DNA of 64,000 nt, from assembly GCA_009193035.1 (NCBI GenBank), contig SWDT01000065.1:1-64000 (forward strand). The letters are read 5' to 3'. Below are positions 47,276 through 58,030 of the stretch, piece by piece (positions within the stretch are counted from its first letter, which is position 1; each line of letters begins with the position of its first letter). A model generated the notes under the pieces. That model saw only the letters and a list, made by a program, of their open reading frames with translations, ran no database searches and had not been told where the DNA came from. The DNA is from Halicephalobus mephisto. Its lineage: Eukaryota; Nematoda; Chromadorea; Rhabditida; Panagrolaimidae. A program made the translations under genes and the position numbers.

Positions 47276-48219
47276 AGTGAATTTCGCATTATTGGAAACA
47301 TTTCCATGGAAATCAGACGTCAATTGAAAACAGAAACGGCATTTAGATCGCTCTTGGCAACATCTTTTTTGACTTTTTTGACTTTTTTGACAATTAATGT
47401 TCCGAGTAACTGGTAGACGATAGAGATTTTTAAAAATCATACTGTATTAATTTATATTTCTCCGATTTTAGAGAATTTGGAAAAATTAAAATTAATTTTT
47501 GAAAATAAATTTATATTTTTAAATTTTGCATTTTCAAAAAAAATTTAAGTTTTAGAATTCTTTGCAGAAAATTTTCAAAATTACGGTAGTCATTTTAATT
47601 AAAAATTGTTTTTTTAATTTAATAAAATTAACTTTCGTGATATATGTTTTTGGAAATTATTTGAAATGTACCGTAAAACCTCCAATAGATGAGGTAGTCC
47701 GTCTATTAGAGGTTTTACGGTATGTTGAATATATAAAAATAAAAAAATAAAAGGGGCCCAGTAATCGAGCTTGACGGAACTTTCCAAATCCACAAGTATC
47801 CGGAAGTTCTGGCAAACATTGAATATTTGCATGTTCGAATTTTGTAAACTTGGAGTGATTTTACAGTATGACGAAATTTTGAATTAAAATTTGTCATATT
47901 TTTAAACTTGTAATTTTCGAAATTGTTTTCTATATTAAAAATGGTTGAAACAGCTCCTGAAAAAAACAAAAAACAGAAAAATTCAGAAATTTAAAAAACA
48001 AATTCAAATTTATGTTATTTTGGATATTTTTTATTTTTAAAAAAATTTTATTATTTTCTTTCAAACAGTATTCTCTAATCATTTAATTTCTTCCAAAAAA
48101 TGCTTATTTTCATTTTTTAATTTTTGTCGAATTTTCCATCAATATAAAAAATGAATTTTATAATATTGTATTTATGAATTTACTGTTATCTGATTTCTTC
48201 GTCACATAGAACTTTCAGA
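47276..48219. other. Intergenic between two plus-strand genes
   Basis: Contains the 54-bp foldback (47669-47722). 47757-47846 is open on both strands with coding-like composition but has no partner exon. It ends in GAACTTTCAG, one base before the channel ATG. Confidence 0.4.
47669..47722. mobile_element. 54-bp foldback element
   Basis: TACCGTAAAACCTC...GAGGTTTTACGGTA: arms of about 25 bp with a few mismatches around a 4-bp loop. It looks like two terminal inverted repeats with almost no interior, a minimal MITE relic. Confidence 0.65.
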
Positions 48220-51200
48220 ATGGGAAAGCAATCCAATATAGCCACAATAAAACAATGGTTCGATTGGTCTGCTCTCAAGCAACTTAGAAATCTCAACAGA
48301 GCTCCCAACAAACCGTGGCTTTTCTTTTGGATCGCAGTCCTGACTTTTACCGTAGCTGGTTTCATCATTCACACTGTCTTGGCTGTAAGCAGCTACTTGG
48401 ATGTGGGATTTTATTACTTTCGATCCTCCTAAAGTTGATTCGTGTTTCAGTTCAAAAAAGACACTATAATCCAAACGGAAAATATCTACGGCCAGTCATT
48501 CCCTGCTGTGACTGTATGTAACTTGAATCCGATGAGGAAGTCTGCAGCCAAATACATTCAGGACCTTGATGAGTTGGTGAGTTGACTGATATCCAGTGGA
48601 CGTGCTTATAGAAGACTTCAGATGACGATTTACAAGTACTTGACGTCGTTGAAAAGGAACCAGACCGAAAACTCTGACAGTAACCTGATCTCCAACGAGG
48701 TGGCTTCTTTTGAACGGAAGAAGAGAGAAATTGAACCTGAGGAAACGTTCCTTATTAGAAAGAAGAGGTAAGCAGGAATAACTGGGATATACGATGAACG
48801 GCCTTTGACTTTCGTTTCTAGACAATCTACTATCACCATCACTATTATGGAATCACCGAATGCAGCAGTAACTGCAGGTAGTTGTGTGTACACTACAACA
48901 ACTACATCGACATCGACATCTACTACTACAACGACTACAGAGTCAACAACAACATCATCAACAACTACTGAGAGTACGACTACTACCACTCCTTCGACTA
49001 CAACCACAACAACTACAGAACCTACGACTTCAACAACAACTACAGAACTTACAACTTCAACAACAACTACAGAACCTACAACTTCAACAACGACAACGAC
49101 TACAACAGAACCGACAACATCAACAACTACAACGACTACAACAGAACCTACGACTTCAACAACTACAACAGAACCGACGACTTCAACTACTGGATTGACG
49201 TCAACAACAACAGAATCTACAACTTCGTCAACTACTGAATTGACATCCACTACGACAACAGAAGCAAGTAAAACCACAAGCACGACGGAAGCGAGCACAT
49301 CAACGATGACAACTACGGTAGAGATGACTTCATCTTCATCTACAATGGAGCCTACGACGAGTGAAACTACTACATTGGGGAGTAGTACAGTACCCACTAC
49401 AACATTAAGTGACATTGTACCTATCTTTCGCTTAAGTAATGCTAATTAGTAAATTTCTAGAGCTCCTCAACATCTACTAACGGGGGTTCCACAACGACGA
49501 CTGCATCAACAACCAGTACTTCTCCTACTACCACCACAGTAACAGATACCGAAACGACTCTTACTACAAGTTCTGCAAGCTCTATCACAACGACGCCGTC
49601 AACTACTACTTCAACTATTGAAATCACAACCATGAGTCCGACTACAGTATCTAATAGCGAATCAACGGTAGTAAGTTCAACAACCTCAATTTCAAGTGCA
49701 ACACCAACTAAGACATCAGCAAAAACTACTATTGCCTCAACCGAACCGACAACCACACAAACCGTTTTATTGGTTACTACGAAAACCAATCTGACAAGTA
49801 ACAAGACACCAACCACAGTTCCATTGATTACGGTAAATGACGAATCAAATGGAGGTAATAGGATTACTTACCCATTCGTCACAGCGAAAACTCTTCCATC
49901 AACAACAACGACTTCTGGTAGTGGAGATGGAAATTCTGGAACAACCCTTCCATCTGTAACTGGCGATGATTCAGGAAGCCTAACAACAAAGTTAAGTAAT
50001 GGGGATGGAAGTACTGGAAACGGAGATAATGGAAGCGGGACTGGTGATGGAACGGGAGGCACTGGAGATGGTGATGGGACAGGAGGTACTGGAAGCGGCG
50101 ACGGAAGTGGTGGAACGGGAGGCACTGGAAACGGTGATGGTGATGGAACAGGAGGCACTGGAGATGGAAGTGGTGATGGGACAGGAGGCAATGGAGATGG
50201 AAGTGGTGGAACAGGGGGTACTGGAAGCGGTGATGGAAGTGGAGACGGAACAGGAGGTACCGGAGATGGAGATGGAAGTGGAGACGGAACAGGGGGTACT
50301 GGAAGCGGTGATGGAAGTGGAGACGGAACAGGAGGCACTGGAAGTGGTGATGGAAATGGTGGAACGGGAGGCACTGGAAGCGGTGATGGAAGTGGTGGAA
50401 CAGGAGGTACCGGAGATGGTGATGGGACAGGAGGCAGTGGAAGTGATGACGGAAATGGAGACGGAAGTGATGGAACAGGAGGTACTGGAAGCGGTGATGG
50501 TGATGGAACAGGAGGCACTGGAAATGGTGATGGTAATGGGACAGGAGGCAGCGGAAGTGGAGATGGAACAGGGGGTACTGGAAACGGTGATGGAACGGGA
50601 GGCACTGGAAACGGTGATGGTGATGGAACAGGAGGCACTGGAAGTGGAAATGGAACAGGGGGTACCGGAAGTGGTGATGGAACAGGAGGCACTGGAAGTG
50701 GAAATGGAACAGGGGGTACTGGAAGTGGTGATGGAACAGGGGGTACTGGAAGCGGTGATGGTGATGGAACAGGGGGTACTGGAAGCGATGGAACGGGAGG
50801 CACTGGAGATGGTGATGGGACAGGAGGCAGTGGAGATGGAAGCGGTGATGGGACAGGAGGCAGTGGAAGTGGTGACGGAAGTGGAGACGGAAGTGGTGGA
50901 ACGGGAGGTACTGGAGATGGAGATGGTGATGGAACAGGAGGTACTGGAAGTGGAGACGGTGATGATAATGGATCAGTCACTCCTATTATCGACACAACAC
51001 CAACTTCTAATCTGGGATCAACTATCCCAGCTGAAATTGTTTTTGATGGATACACGCAGACTCAATTGGATGATCTAATCAAAAAATGGCGGCTGGATCC
51101 TATAAGTGATCGAGTGGCTTTAGAATCACAGACACTCGACAGGATGCTTGGGGTCGTTAACGAGAATACTAACTCGAGTTATGAATTGAGAGATATTGTT

Positions 51201-53456
51201 ATTAGTTGTTCTTACGATTTGACCCCATGCGACTATAATAAGTGAGTTTTGTATTCTTTTAAACTGAACTCAAAATTTTCTGCCACTTGAGTTTTATAGA
51301 GAAACATCAAGTCGGTAAACTTCGGTCCTAATGAATGATGGTTTCACTGTTGTTAATATTGGTTTCGATGACTTCTGAACGCCTTTTTTATGGTTATTAT
51401 ATTTTTCATTTATCAAATATAAAAACAACGAAAAAATAACTTCAGAAGTCGATAAAACGTTACAAATAGATTCATCATTCATGTCGGAACGAAGATCGAA
51501 TAATTCAGTTCCTTAGTTTAACTAGAATGATCTTGCAGTGACTTTGAATTGATTACGGACCCAGATTACGGTAACTGCTACACTTACAATTATCATGGCA
51601 GAAAGAAGGTTTCGAGAGCTGGAAAGACATACGGTCTTCGTTTGATTGCCTTCAGTAATGTCTCAGAATATCTGGCCTCATCCTCGAAATCGGGAATGAG
51701 GATTGTTATTCACAAACAGGATTTTTCTCCTTTTCCGAATACTGACGGCGTCAATGCAGGAGTTGGGACTTATGTAAATTTAAATGTCCGTTATGTAAGG
51801 GTGTTTTATCGATGTAACTAATAATAACTTGGGTAATTTTTAGAATGAAATATCCCGGCTAGAAAAACCCTACGGAGACTGTCATCCAGGGAATGAAGTC
51901 GATGATTATATTTATCCAGGATACTACACCTATGAAGTAGGGGATTTTGATTTAACTGAATCTCAATTGTGATTTTCTTTAGGGTTGCTTCCGGAGCTGT
52001 TTCCAAGAGAACGTCATTCGAGCCTGTAACTGCGCGGATCCCAGGTTTCCGAAACCCAAAAATAACCCCGAAGTTGACTGGTGTAGTGTCATCAACACCA
52101 CTAATTTTATCTGCTATCATGATTATCTCATTATGAATGGAGATTTCTCGAATGTCACGAACTGTGCTTGTACTACAGGTTGTAATGAACCTGAATATAC
52201 TGTGGATATTACCACAGCTGTCTGGCCTGCTAACATCACTAACTTCAAGACTCCATTGTGCTTTGACACTTTTCCCAATACCAATATTGATTGCCACACA
52301 GCTTATTCTGAAAATGCCGTGTTCATCGACATCAACTTTAATGCTCTTGTCTATGAAACTACAACAGAAAGGCCAGCTAAGTCGGTAAGATTTAACTGTT
52401 TCTGATACTATTTGATAACTTTAAAAACTTTTGAAAAATCTGTATTTCTCAGAATATGCAGTTATTTTCGTGTAAAAAAGAGTTGCTTAGATTCTGTAAG
52501 CTGGATGGAATCTTGCAAAATAACTTAGATTAAGCTAGAATCTTCTGAAAAAATCTGAAATTAATTAGAATTCCTTAGAAATATATCTCGAATCGAACTA
52601 AAACATTCTAAAGATCCAGACTAAAATGAATTGAAACTCTCTAGAAATAATTATACTAGACTAAGTTAGATCTTTCCAAAACTTGGTCCACAAAAGTATA
52701 AAAATGGAACTCATCTGTTAATTATTAAGACAGTAGAACTTGGATACAAGATACGCCCGCTATGATACATCCTTTGTTATAGTATACAGTCTGAGTGAGT
52801 GAGTTTGGTTAGTCTGTCTTAAAATTTAACTTGTTATAATATATCCTTTCTTATAACATACGATTTGGTCGGTCCCAAAGGGGTATCTTATATCCAAGTT
52901 CGACTGTACATCACTTTGACTTTTCCATTTTGTTATATACCTTCTACTCATTACTTTATAATTCCTATATCCTCTTGCCATCTGATATCACCGTTGATAT
53001 AAATACATAATTAAAAAGTGCTAAAATTTAGATAAAGGATTTATTTCATGAGATCTCTGGAGCGGCAGCGTTGTGGCTCGGATTGTCAATGATCATGATA
53101 TGTGAGTTCATCGAAGTCATCTTCTGGCTGATTTTCCCGCCAAATGTAAATCCCAAAGACCCTTCTGGAGATGGACAACCTCCTCCAAAAGTCAATGAGA
53201 AAGATACAAACAGCATGTCTAATAAAATTTACTCGAAAGATCCGTTCGATCCATCCATAATTCCGAATCTAGTGTCGTTCCCTGTGGGGATTGGAGTGTT
53301 TTCTGGGTAAGTTTTTAGAATACTGGTGATGAGTACAAATGTCTTTTTAGATTCCCCAGCAGTGGTCCTGGAAATCCAAATCTTGATTCAACAACTCCCG
53401 GGGTAAATGAAAAAACTTTTGCAAAACTAGTTGATCCAAAATTTTGCTTTGATTAA
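48220..53456 (+). CDS. DEG/ENaC channel with giant mucin-like and Gly-rich ectodomain insertion
   Basis: Ten exons (48220-48384, 48451-48576, 48622-48767, 48822-49416, 49461-51241, 51539-51794, 51844-51936, 51983-52384, 53032-53306, 53351-53456) give 1314 aa. The ATG lies one base after GAACTTTCAG. TM1 is about 32-55, followed by [11 protein letters not shown] (72-82). Then come two RKKR sites (129-132, 143-146), a Thr/Ser-rich stretch (170 to about 490) and Gly/Thr/Asp/Ser repeats (about 523-846). The conserved ectodomain resumes with [32 protein letters not shown] and paired cysteines. TM2 contains GLS (1205-1207), the selectivity-filter position. The usual N-terminal His-Gly gating motif is not seen. 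It should form a trimeric, amiloride-type cation channel (family knowledge). The insertion sits where the finger/regulatory region belongs and may act as a glycosylated extracellular tether (inference). No closer subfamily can be named. Confidence 0.9.
48896..50975 (+). repeat. Coding tandem repeats in the channel gene
   Basis: 48896-49850 is ACA/ACT-rich (Thr codons, period 3 with 9-24 bp higher units such as ACAACAGAACC). 49990-50975 consists of GGN-ACN-GGN and GGN-GAT-GGN codon triplets in 9-15 bp units, far GC-richer than the surroundings. All three forward frames and one reverse frame stay open through the second tract purely because of the repeat. The splice phases show which frame is used. 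Confidence 0.85.
52731..52906. mobile_element. pogo/Tigger-like MITE (copy 2)
   Basis: Ends CAGTAGAACTTGGATACAAG and CTTATATCCAAGTTCGACTG are inverted repeats. The right flank is TA. It lies in intron 8 of the channel gene, 176 bp long. Shares GTATCTTATATCCAAGTTC with copy 1. Confidence 0.7.
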
Positions 53457-54188
53457 AATTTTTACGAATAATATAAAATATATTTATAAACTAGAAATGT
53501 ACAATTAACTAATGAATTATTCATTTTCATCAATGCTTTCTAATTTCTCCAATTATTTTTAAATTTACCGGAAAAACGACTGATTATTAAGATGATTAAC
53601 AAAATTTAAAATTTTTATACATTTTACAGTAATCAAGACGGAACAATTTGTTGAAATACTTTGTAAATATTTTTAGAAATTTACTTTCACTCCTCTTTGG
53701 ATTCGGAAAAATAATAAAATCCGAATTACAAAATACTCAAAAAACAACGACTTTGAAATTTGCAAATGATTAATTTTAATAGGAAAACAAAAAACAAAAA
53801 TTAAAAACAATTTTAAAAAGCATTTTTTATTAATTCACTGATTTCATTGAACGATGCAAAACAAAATTATTTTAAAATGATAATTTTCTTCATTTAGATG
53901 AAAATTACGAAATAAGTATTATTTTGGATAATTAACCATTTTTCGATGATTTCATAAAAATAAAATTATTTTTCTGATTCGAAGAAGAAAGCACGTGTTG
54001 TTTTGGAGATTTCTAGAATGTTCCAAACAATTTAAATTTGAAAAATTCCAATTTAATAAATAGTAAATAAATTTTAAATGAATTTAATCTGTCATTTAAG
54101 ATCTAAAATATCAAAAAGGTGATAATTAAATCATTAAAAATGTGGCCGGGTAACACTTTTCTTTTTTTAGAAATTAACCAGATCAATT
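53457..54188. other. Intergenic, nothing recognised
   Basis: AT-rich 3' flank of the channel gene. Confidence 0.35.
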
Positions 54189-54797
54189 CTAAAACAAAAT
54201 GGTGGAAATTAAAAGTTAATTAAGTAAAGTTAAACAAAATGGTGGAAATTAAAAATTAATTAAGTAAAGTTAAATAAAATGTTGGAAATTAAAAGCTGAT
54301 TAAGTAAAGTTAAACAAAATGGTGGAAATTAAAAATTAATTAAGTAAAGTTAAATAAAATGTTGGAAATTGGAAATTAATTAAGTAATGTTAAACAAAAT
54401 GTTGGAAATTAAAAGTTGATTAAGTAATGTTAAACAAAATGGTGGAAATTAAAAATTAATTAAGTAAAGTTAAATAAAATGTTGGAAATTGGAAATTAAT
54501 TAAGTAATGTTAAACAAAATGTTGGAAATTAAAAGTTGATTAAGTAATGTTTAATAAAATGTTGGAAATTAAAAGTCAATTAAGTAATGTTAAATAAAAT
54601 GGTGGAAATTAAAAGTTAATTAAGTAATGTTTAATAAAATGGTGGAAATTAAAAGCTGATTAAGTAATGTTAAACAAAATGTTGGAAATTAAAAGTTGAT
54701 TAAGTAATGTTAAACAAAATGGTGGAAATTAAAAATTAATTAAGTAAAGTTAAATAAAATGTTGGAAATTAAAAATTAATTAAGTAATGTTAAACAA
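54189..54797. repeat. 40-bp minisatellite, about 15 units
   Basis: Units read ACAAAATG(G/T)TGGAAATT then AAAAATTAATTAAGTAA. A 120-bp (three-unit) higher-order block at about 54335 is repeated exactly or nearly so at about 54455, so the array grew by segmental duplication. Confidence 0.85.
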
Positions 54798-55448
54798 TAT
54801 CTTTCGTTTTAGATTATTATGCAAGGATTATTGTGAATTTCGGTTTTTAATGTCAAACAAAATGCTAAGCTAATTTAAGTCTAAAAAAAGAATTATTCAA
54901 ACTCATTAATTAATCGTTAAATTAAAAAATTTCAAATTTTGATATTTTTATAAAAGAATTTGACGTATTTCCTTAATTGACTAGTCCTACACAAATGGCA
55001 ACTCCTCGGTTTATTCGATTGCTTGAATAATACAAAACTAATTAACTATAACTTCTGACGATTCAACTTCATCGTTCTTCCGTCGCATTTTTGAACAGCG
55101 TCATTGATGTTAATAGACACGCAAGTTGGGTCCCTGTGCCTGAGGCACTTTCGTCCTGAGAATCTTCTTGTTTTTTACAATACTTTTTTTAAGGTATTTT
55201 ATATATCTTGCAAGTTACAAGTTGTAAAAACTAAAACCATTAACAAGTAGTAATAATGATGTAAGATATGTTAAATGTGCTTTACAAAAACCTCCAAGAT
55301 TTCTTTGATTATATTCTTGTAACCATGGAAAACTGATATCATTGAATGACGTGTTCGAAATTTACTTAGAAAACAAGGATATATGTTTCAAATTTCTTTT
55401 TGGATCGATGAATGAGTTTATATAATCATTTGGATATATCTATCATAC
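54798..55448. other. Intergenic with a GC-elevated island
   Basis: 55080-55165 is clearly GC-richer than its surroundings and contains TGTGCCTGAGGCA (short hairpin). Its minus strand is open in two frames. It could be an exon or a small structured RNA; neither is supported further. Confidence 0.3.
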
Positions 55449-55621
55449 TTAACCCATTATGTCCGAATGTGACATATATATCACATCGCAGTTACAGTAC
55501 TCAAAGTTATAGTATCAAGTTGATTTTTTTGATATATTATTCAGCACTATCGAAAACCTATATTTTGACCAAAAAATTCTTGAAAAATTCGCTTTGACGA
55601 CTTTCGGACATAATGGGTTAA
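55449..55621. mobile_element. piggyBac-type MITE with TTAA duplication
   Basis: TTAA at 55449-55452 and 55618-55621 flank a 165-bp element. It begins CCCATTATGTCCGAA and ends TTCGGACATAATGGG, perfect 15-bp inverted repeats. TTAA target sites plus CCC...GGG ends are characteristic of piggyBac-superfamily elements. Confidence 0.8.
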
Positions 55622-56402
55622 GGATAGAAATTCTAAATACTTAATGCTTGTTGTTTGATAATCAATAAAATACGTAAGAATAAAAATCATTGAGAAACTT
55701 GTTAGTTATTGAAATTACAAAGTATCATGAATCATATTCTTTGATGATTCTGATATTCATTTTTTAATTTCATAACTCTAATGTAATTGTCAGAATTCAC
55801 TTTGTGCGTTTGCCATCTTTGAAGATAAATAAAATATGAATCTGAAGGTTTAAGATATATTACTTTACATCAATGTCTGTCAAAATTGACTCCAGACAAC
55901 TCTCATTATCTTTATCTCTTTATAATATTTACTATACTAATGTTTTCAACAATAAAAACATATTTAGGTCATCACATTTATTTGAATTTTATATTTAATG
56001 TTTATTTAAAAAACTTAGCTTTGGTAACTTTGTCAGCTTATGTAAAAAATCGGTTTTTTCAAATCAGAGTTCTTCAATGACGTTCATTTTCTTTAAGTTT
56101 CAAATATTAATCAAAATAACGTTATTTTTCGTTGTTTTTACATTGTAATTTACATGCAATTGTAAAGCACCTTCCAACGATTCTAAAAACATAAACATTA
56201 ATGAAAAATAAGAAGATTTTATTTGACATTTTTGTTTAAAAACAAAAATTTGGAAATTTCTTAATAACCCCCTGAACAGAAAAACTAGTCCTTAATAATC
56301 ACTGCTAAAAATAACCCAAAAATGATTCTTGTTCTTCCATGACAAAAAATTGAAAAATTGGACTTCACTGCACCAATGACACTAATCCCGGTGCTGATTC
56401 TG
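55622..56402. other. Intergenic, nothing recognised
   Basis: AT-rich; the 64-codon hydrophobic frame at 55886-56080 has no support. Confidence 0.35.
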
Positions 56403-56956
56403 TACACACAAAAAAGTAACTTTTGGCACAATAACAAATGCAAATCGTCACTATTAGGTTACATTTTCGTCACAAATTCGAAATGTTCATGAAAAATGCG
56501 ACGATTGTGTTCACTTTTGTTATACAGTCGAATCTCGATATAAGGCACCCTCAAGGGACCGGACAGATCGTGTCTTATATCGTGGGGTGCCTTTTATCGA
56601 GGGTTTAATATGACTAAAATGCCTTAAAATAGTGTCTTATAGCCTGGGGTATCTTTTACTGAGAGTCGAATATGACTAAAATTCCTTAAAATCGTGTCTT
56701 ATATCATGGGGTACCTTTTATCAAGGGTTGAATATGACTAAAATTCCTTAAAATCGTGTCTTATAGCCTGGGGTGTCTTTTACTGAGGGGTGTCTTATAT
56801 TGAGGGTGCGTAATAGCGATGGTAAATTCTCGCAAATTTGTATGCGGGCCAAACTAACGCACTGAAACTGTATCTTATAGCTTGGGTGCGTTATATCGAG
56901 ATTCCACTGTATTTCGCAATTGTTACAAGACCGAAAATTGGGCTTTTTCGTGTGTA
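56403..56956. mobile_element. MITE family M2, copy 2, interrupted
   Basis: The left half (56403-56522, from TACACACAAAAAAGTAACTTT) and right half (56912-56956, to TTTTTCGTGTGTA) together match the intact copies at 28109, 59902 and 60121. It is split by a second element at 56525-56909. Confidence 0.75.
56525..56909. mobile_element. pogo/Tigger-like MITE nested in M2
   Basis: Begins CAGTCGAATCTCGATATAAG and ends CGAGATTCCACTG, flanked on both sides by TA (56523-56524 and 56910-56911). Internally it holds about four units of about 64 bp (CTTATATCGTGGGGTGCCTT type). Confidence 0.8.
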
Positions 56957-57469
56957 CCCGGTCTTCGTGGTCGTCTCGATTGTTATCATTATTAATACCT
57001 TTGCAAAAGTTTAGTTTGGAATTTTCACGCTTCGATTTTGAAGCTTGTCATTATTGTGTCACGAGTCTAATTGCAATGCGGACTTGAAGTTATGAACTCT
57101 GACTCAAGGTTGAATAAAATTTAATTTTACTTTAAATAAGTTTTTTTTGGTTTTTTTGCAATTCATACGAGGTTGAAATTTGAGGTTTTCTATATCCAAA
57201 AAAATATTTCATAGAAATTGGGGATATCCGGTTTCTTGTTTGAAGTTGAGAAAATTAATTTTTAGAGAAAGTAGGAGTGGAAGTTTTATGCAAATATAGG
57301 TCTCCTAATGAAAGTTAATAATTCTCCTTCAAATTTGTTTTTCGATGATATTTGAATTTTGAAATTTCGGACGTTAATTTTTGATTAATATTTAATTCCT
57401 GATTACCATCATGTTGTAAAAATTAGAAATTGATGTTGTTATGAAATTGTTTTGACACAAGTTTCCAGA
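56957..57469. other. Intergenic, nothing recognised
   Basis: AT-rich with no gene or repeat structure seen. Confidence 0.35.
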
Positions 57470-58030
57470 ATTTTCATCGTAGTTGTTCCAAGTTTTGATT
57501 TAACTCCAAAAGGTTTTGAATTTTCAGTAAACACTGGAAGATTTCGAAAACTTTCATAATAGTGTAGGAGATTCACAAAAATTTTATGATATTCTGGAAA
57601 ATTTCGGAAACTTTCATAATATTGTAGGACATTCTCAAAAATTTTATGAAATTTCGGAAAACTTCTGAAATTTTCAGTAAATTCTGGAAGATTTCGGGAA
57701 CTTTCATAATATTGTAGGAGATTCACAAAAATTTTATGATATTCTGGAAAATTTCGGAAACTTTCATAATAGTGTAGGAGATTCTCAAAAATTTTATGAT
57801 ATTCTGGAAAATTTCGAAAACTTTCATAATATTGTAGGACATTCTCAAAAATTTTATGAAATTTCGGAAAACTTCTAAAATTTTCAGTAAATTCTGGAAG
57901 ATTTCGGAAACTTTCATAATAGTGTAGGAGATTCTCAAAAATTTTATGAAATTTCGGAAAACTTTTGAAATTTTCAGTAAATTCTGGAAGATTTCGAAAA
58001 CTTTCATAATAGTGTAAGAGATTCTCAAAA
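57470..58030. repeat. Minisatellite, composite units, open on the minus strand
   Basis: Three short modules, AAACTTTCATAATA(G/T)TGTAGGA, GATTCTCAAAAATTTTATGA and TTTCAGTAAATTCTGGAAGA, alternate in units of about 60-120 bp. On the minus strand it is open nearly throughout (57726-57439, 58028-57723), which reflects absence of stops in the modules. No signal peptide or splice support for a protein. Confidence 0.75.

Noticed and set aside
47757..47846. Open segment on both strands upstream of the channel gene
   Set aside because: Too short, no partner exon, and both strands look equally plausible.
48630..49415. 261-codon minus-strand Val-rich frame
   Set aside because: Antisense shadow of the Thr-rich tract in the channel gene.
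49868..51055. 395-codon minus-strand frame of Pro/Ser/Val repeats, and a 359-codon plus frame of Glu/Val/Met repeats
   Set aside because: Both are shadows of the Gly-rich coding repeat of the channel gene. Only the GGN-ACN-GGN frame connects through correct splice phases.
57439..58020. Repetitive minus-strand protein of the 57.4-58.0 kb array
   Set aside because: Open only because the repeat modules lack stops. No start context, signal peptide or splice support.
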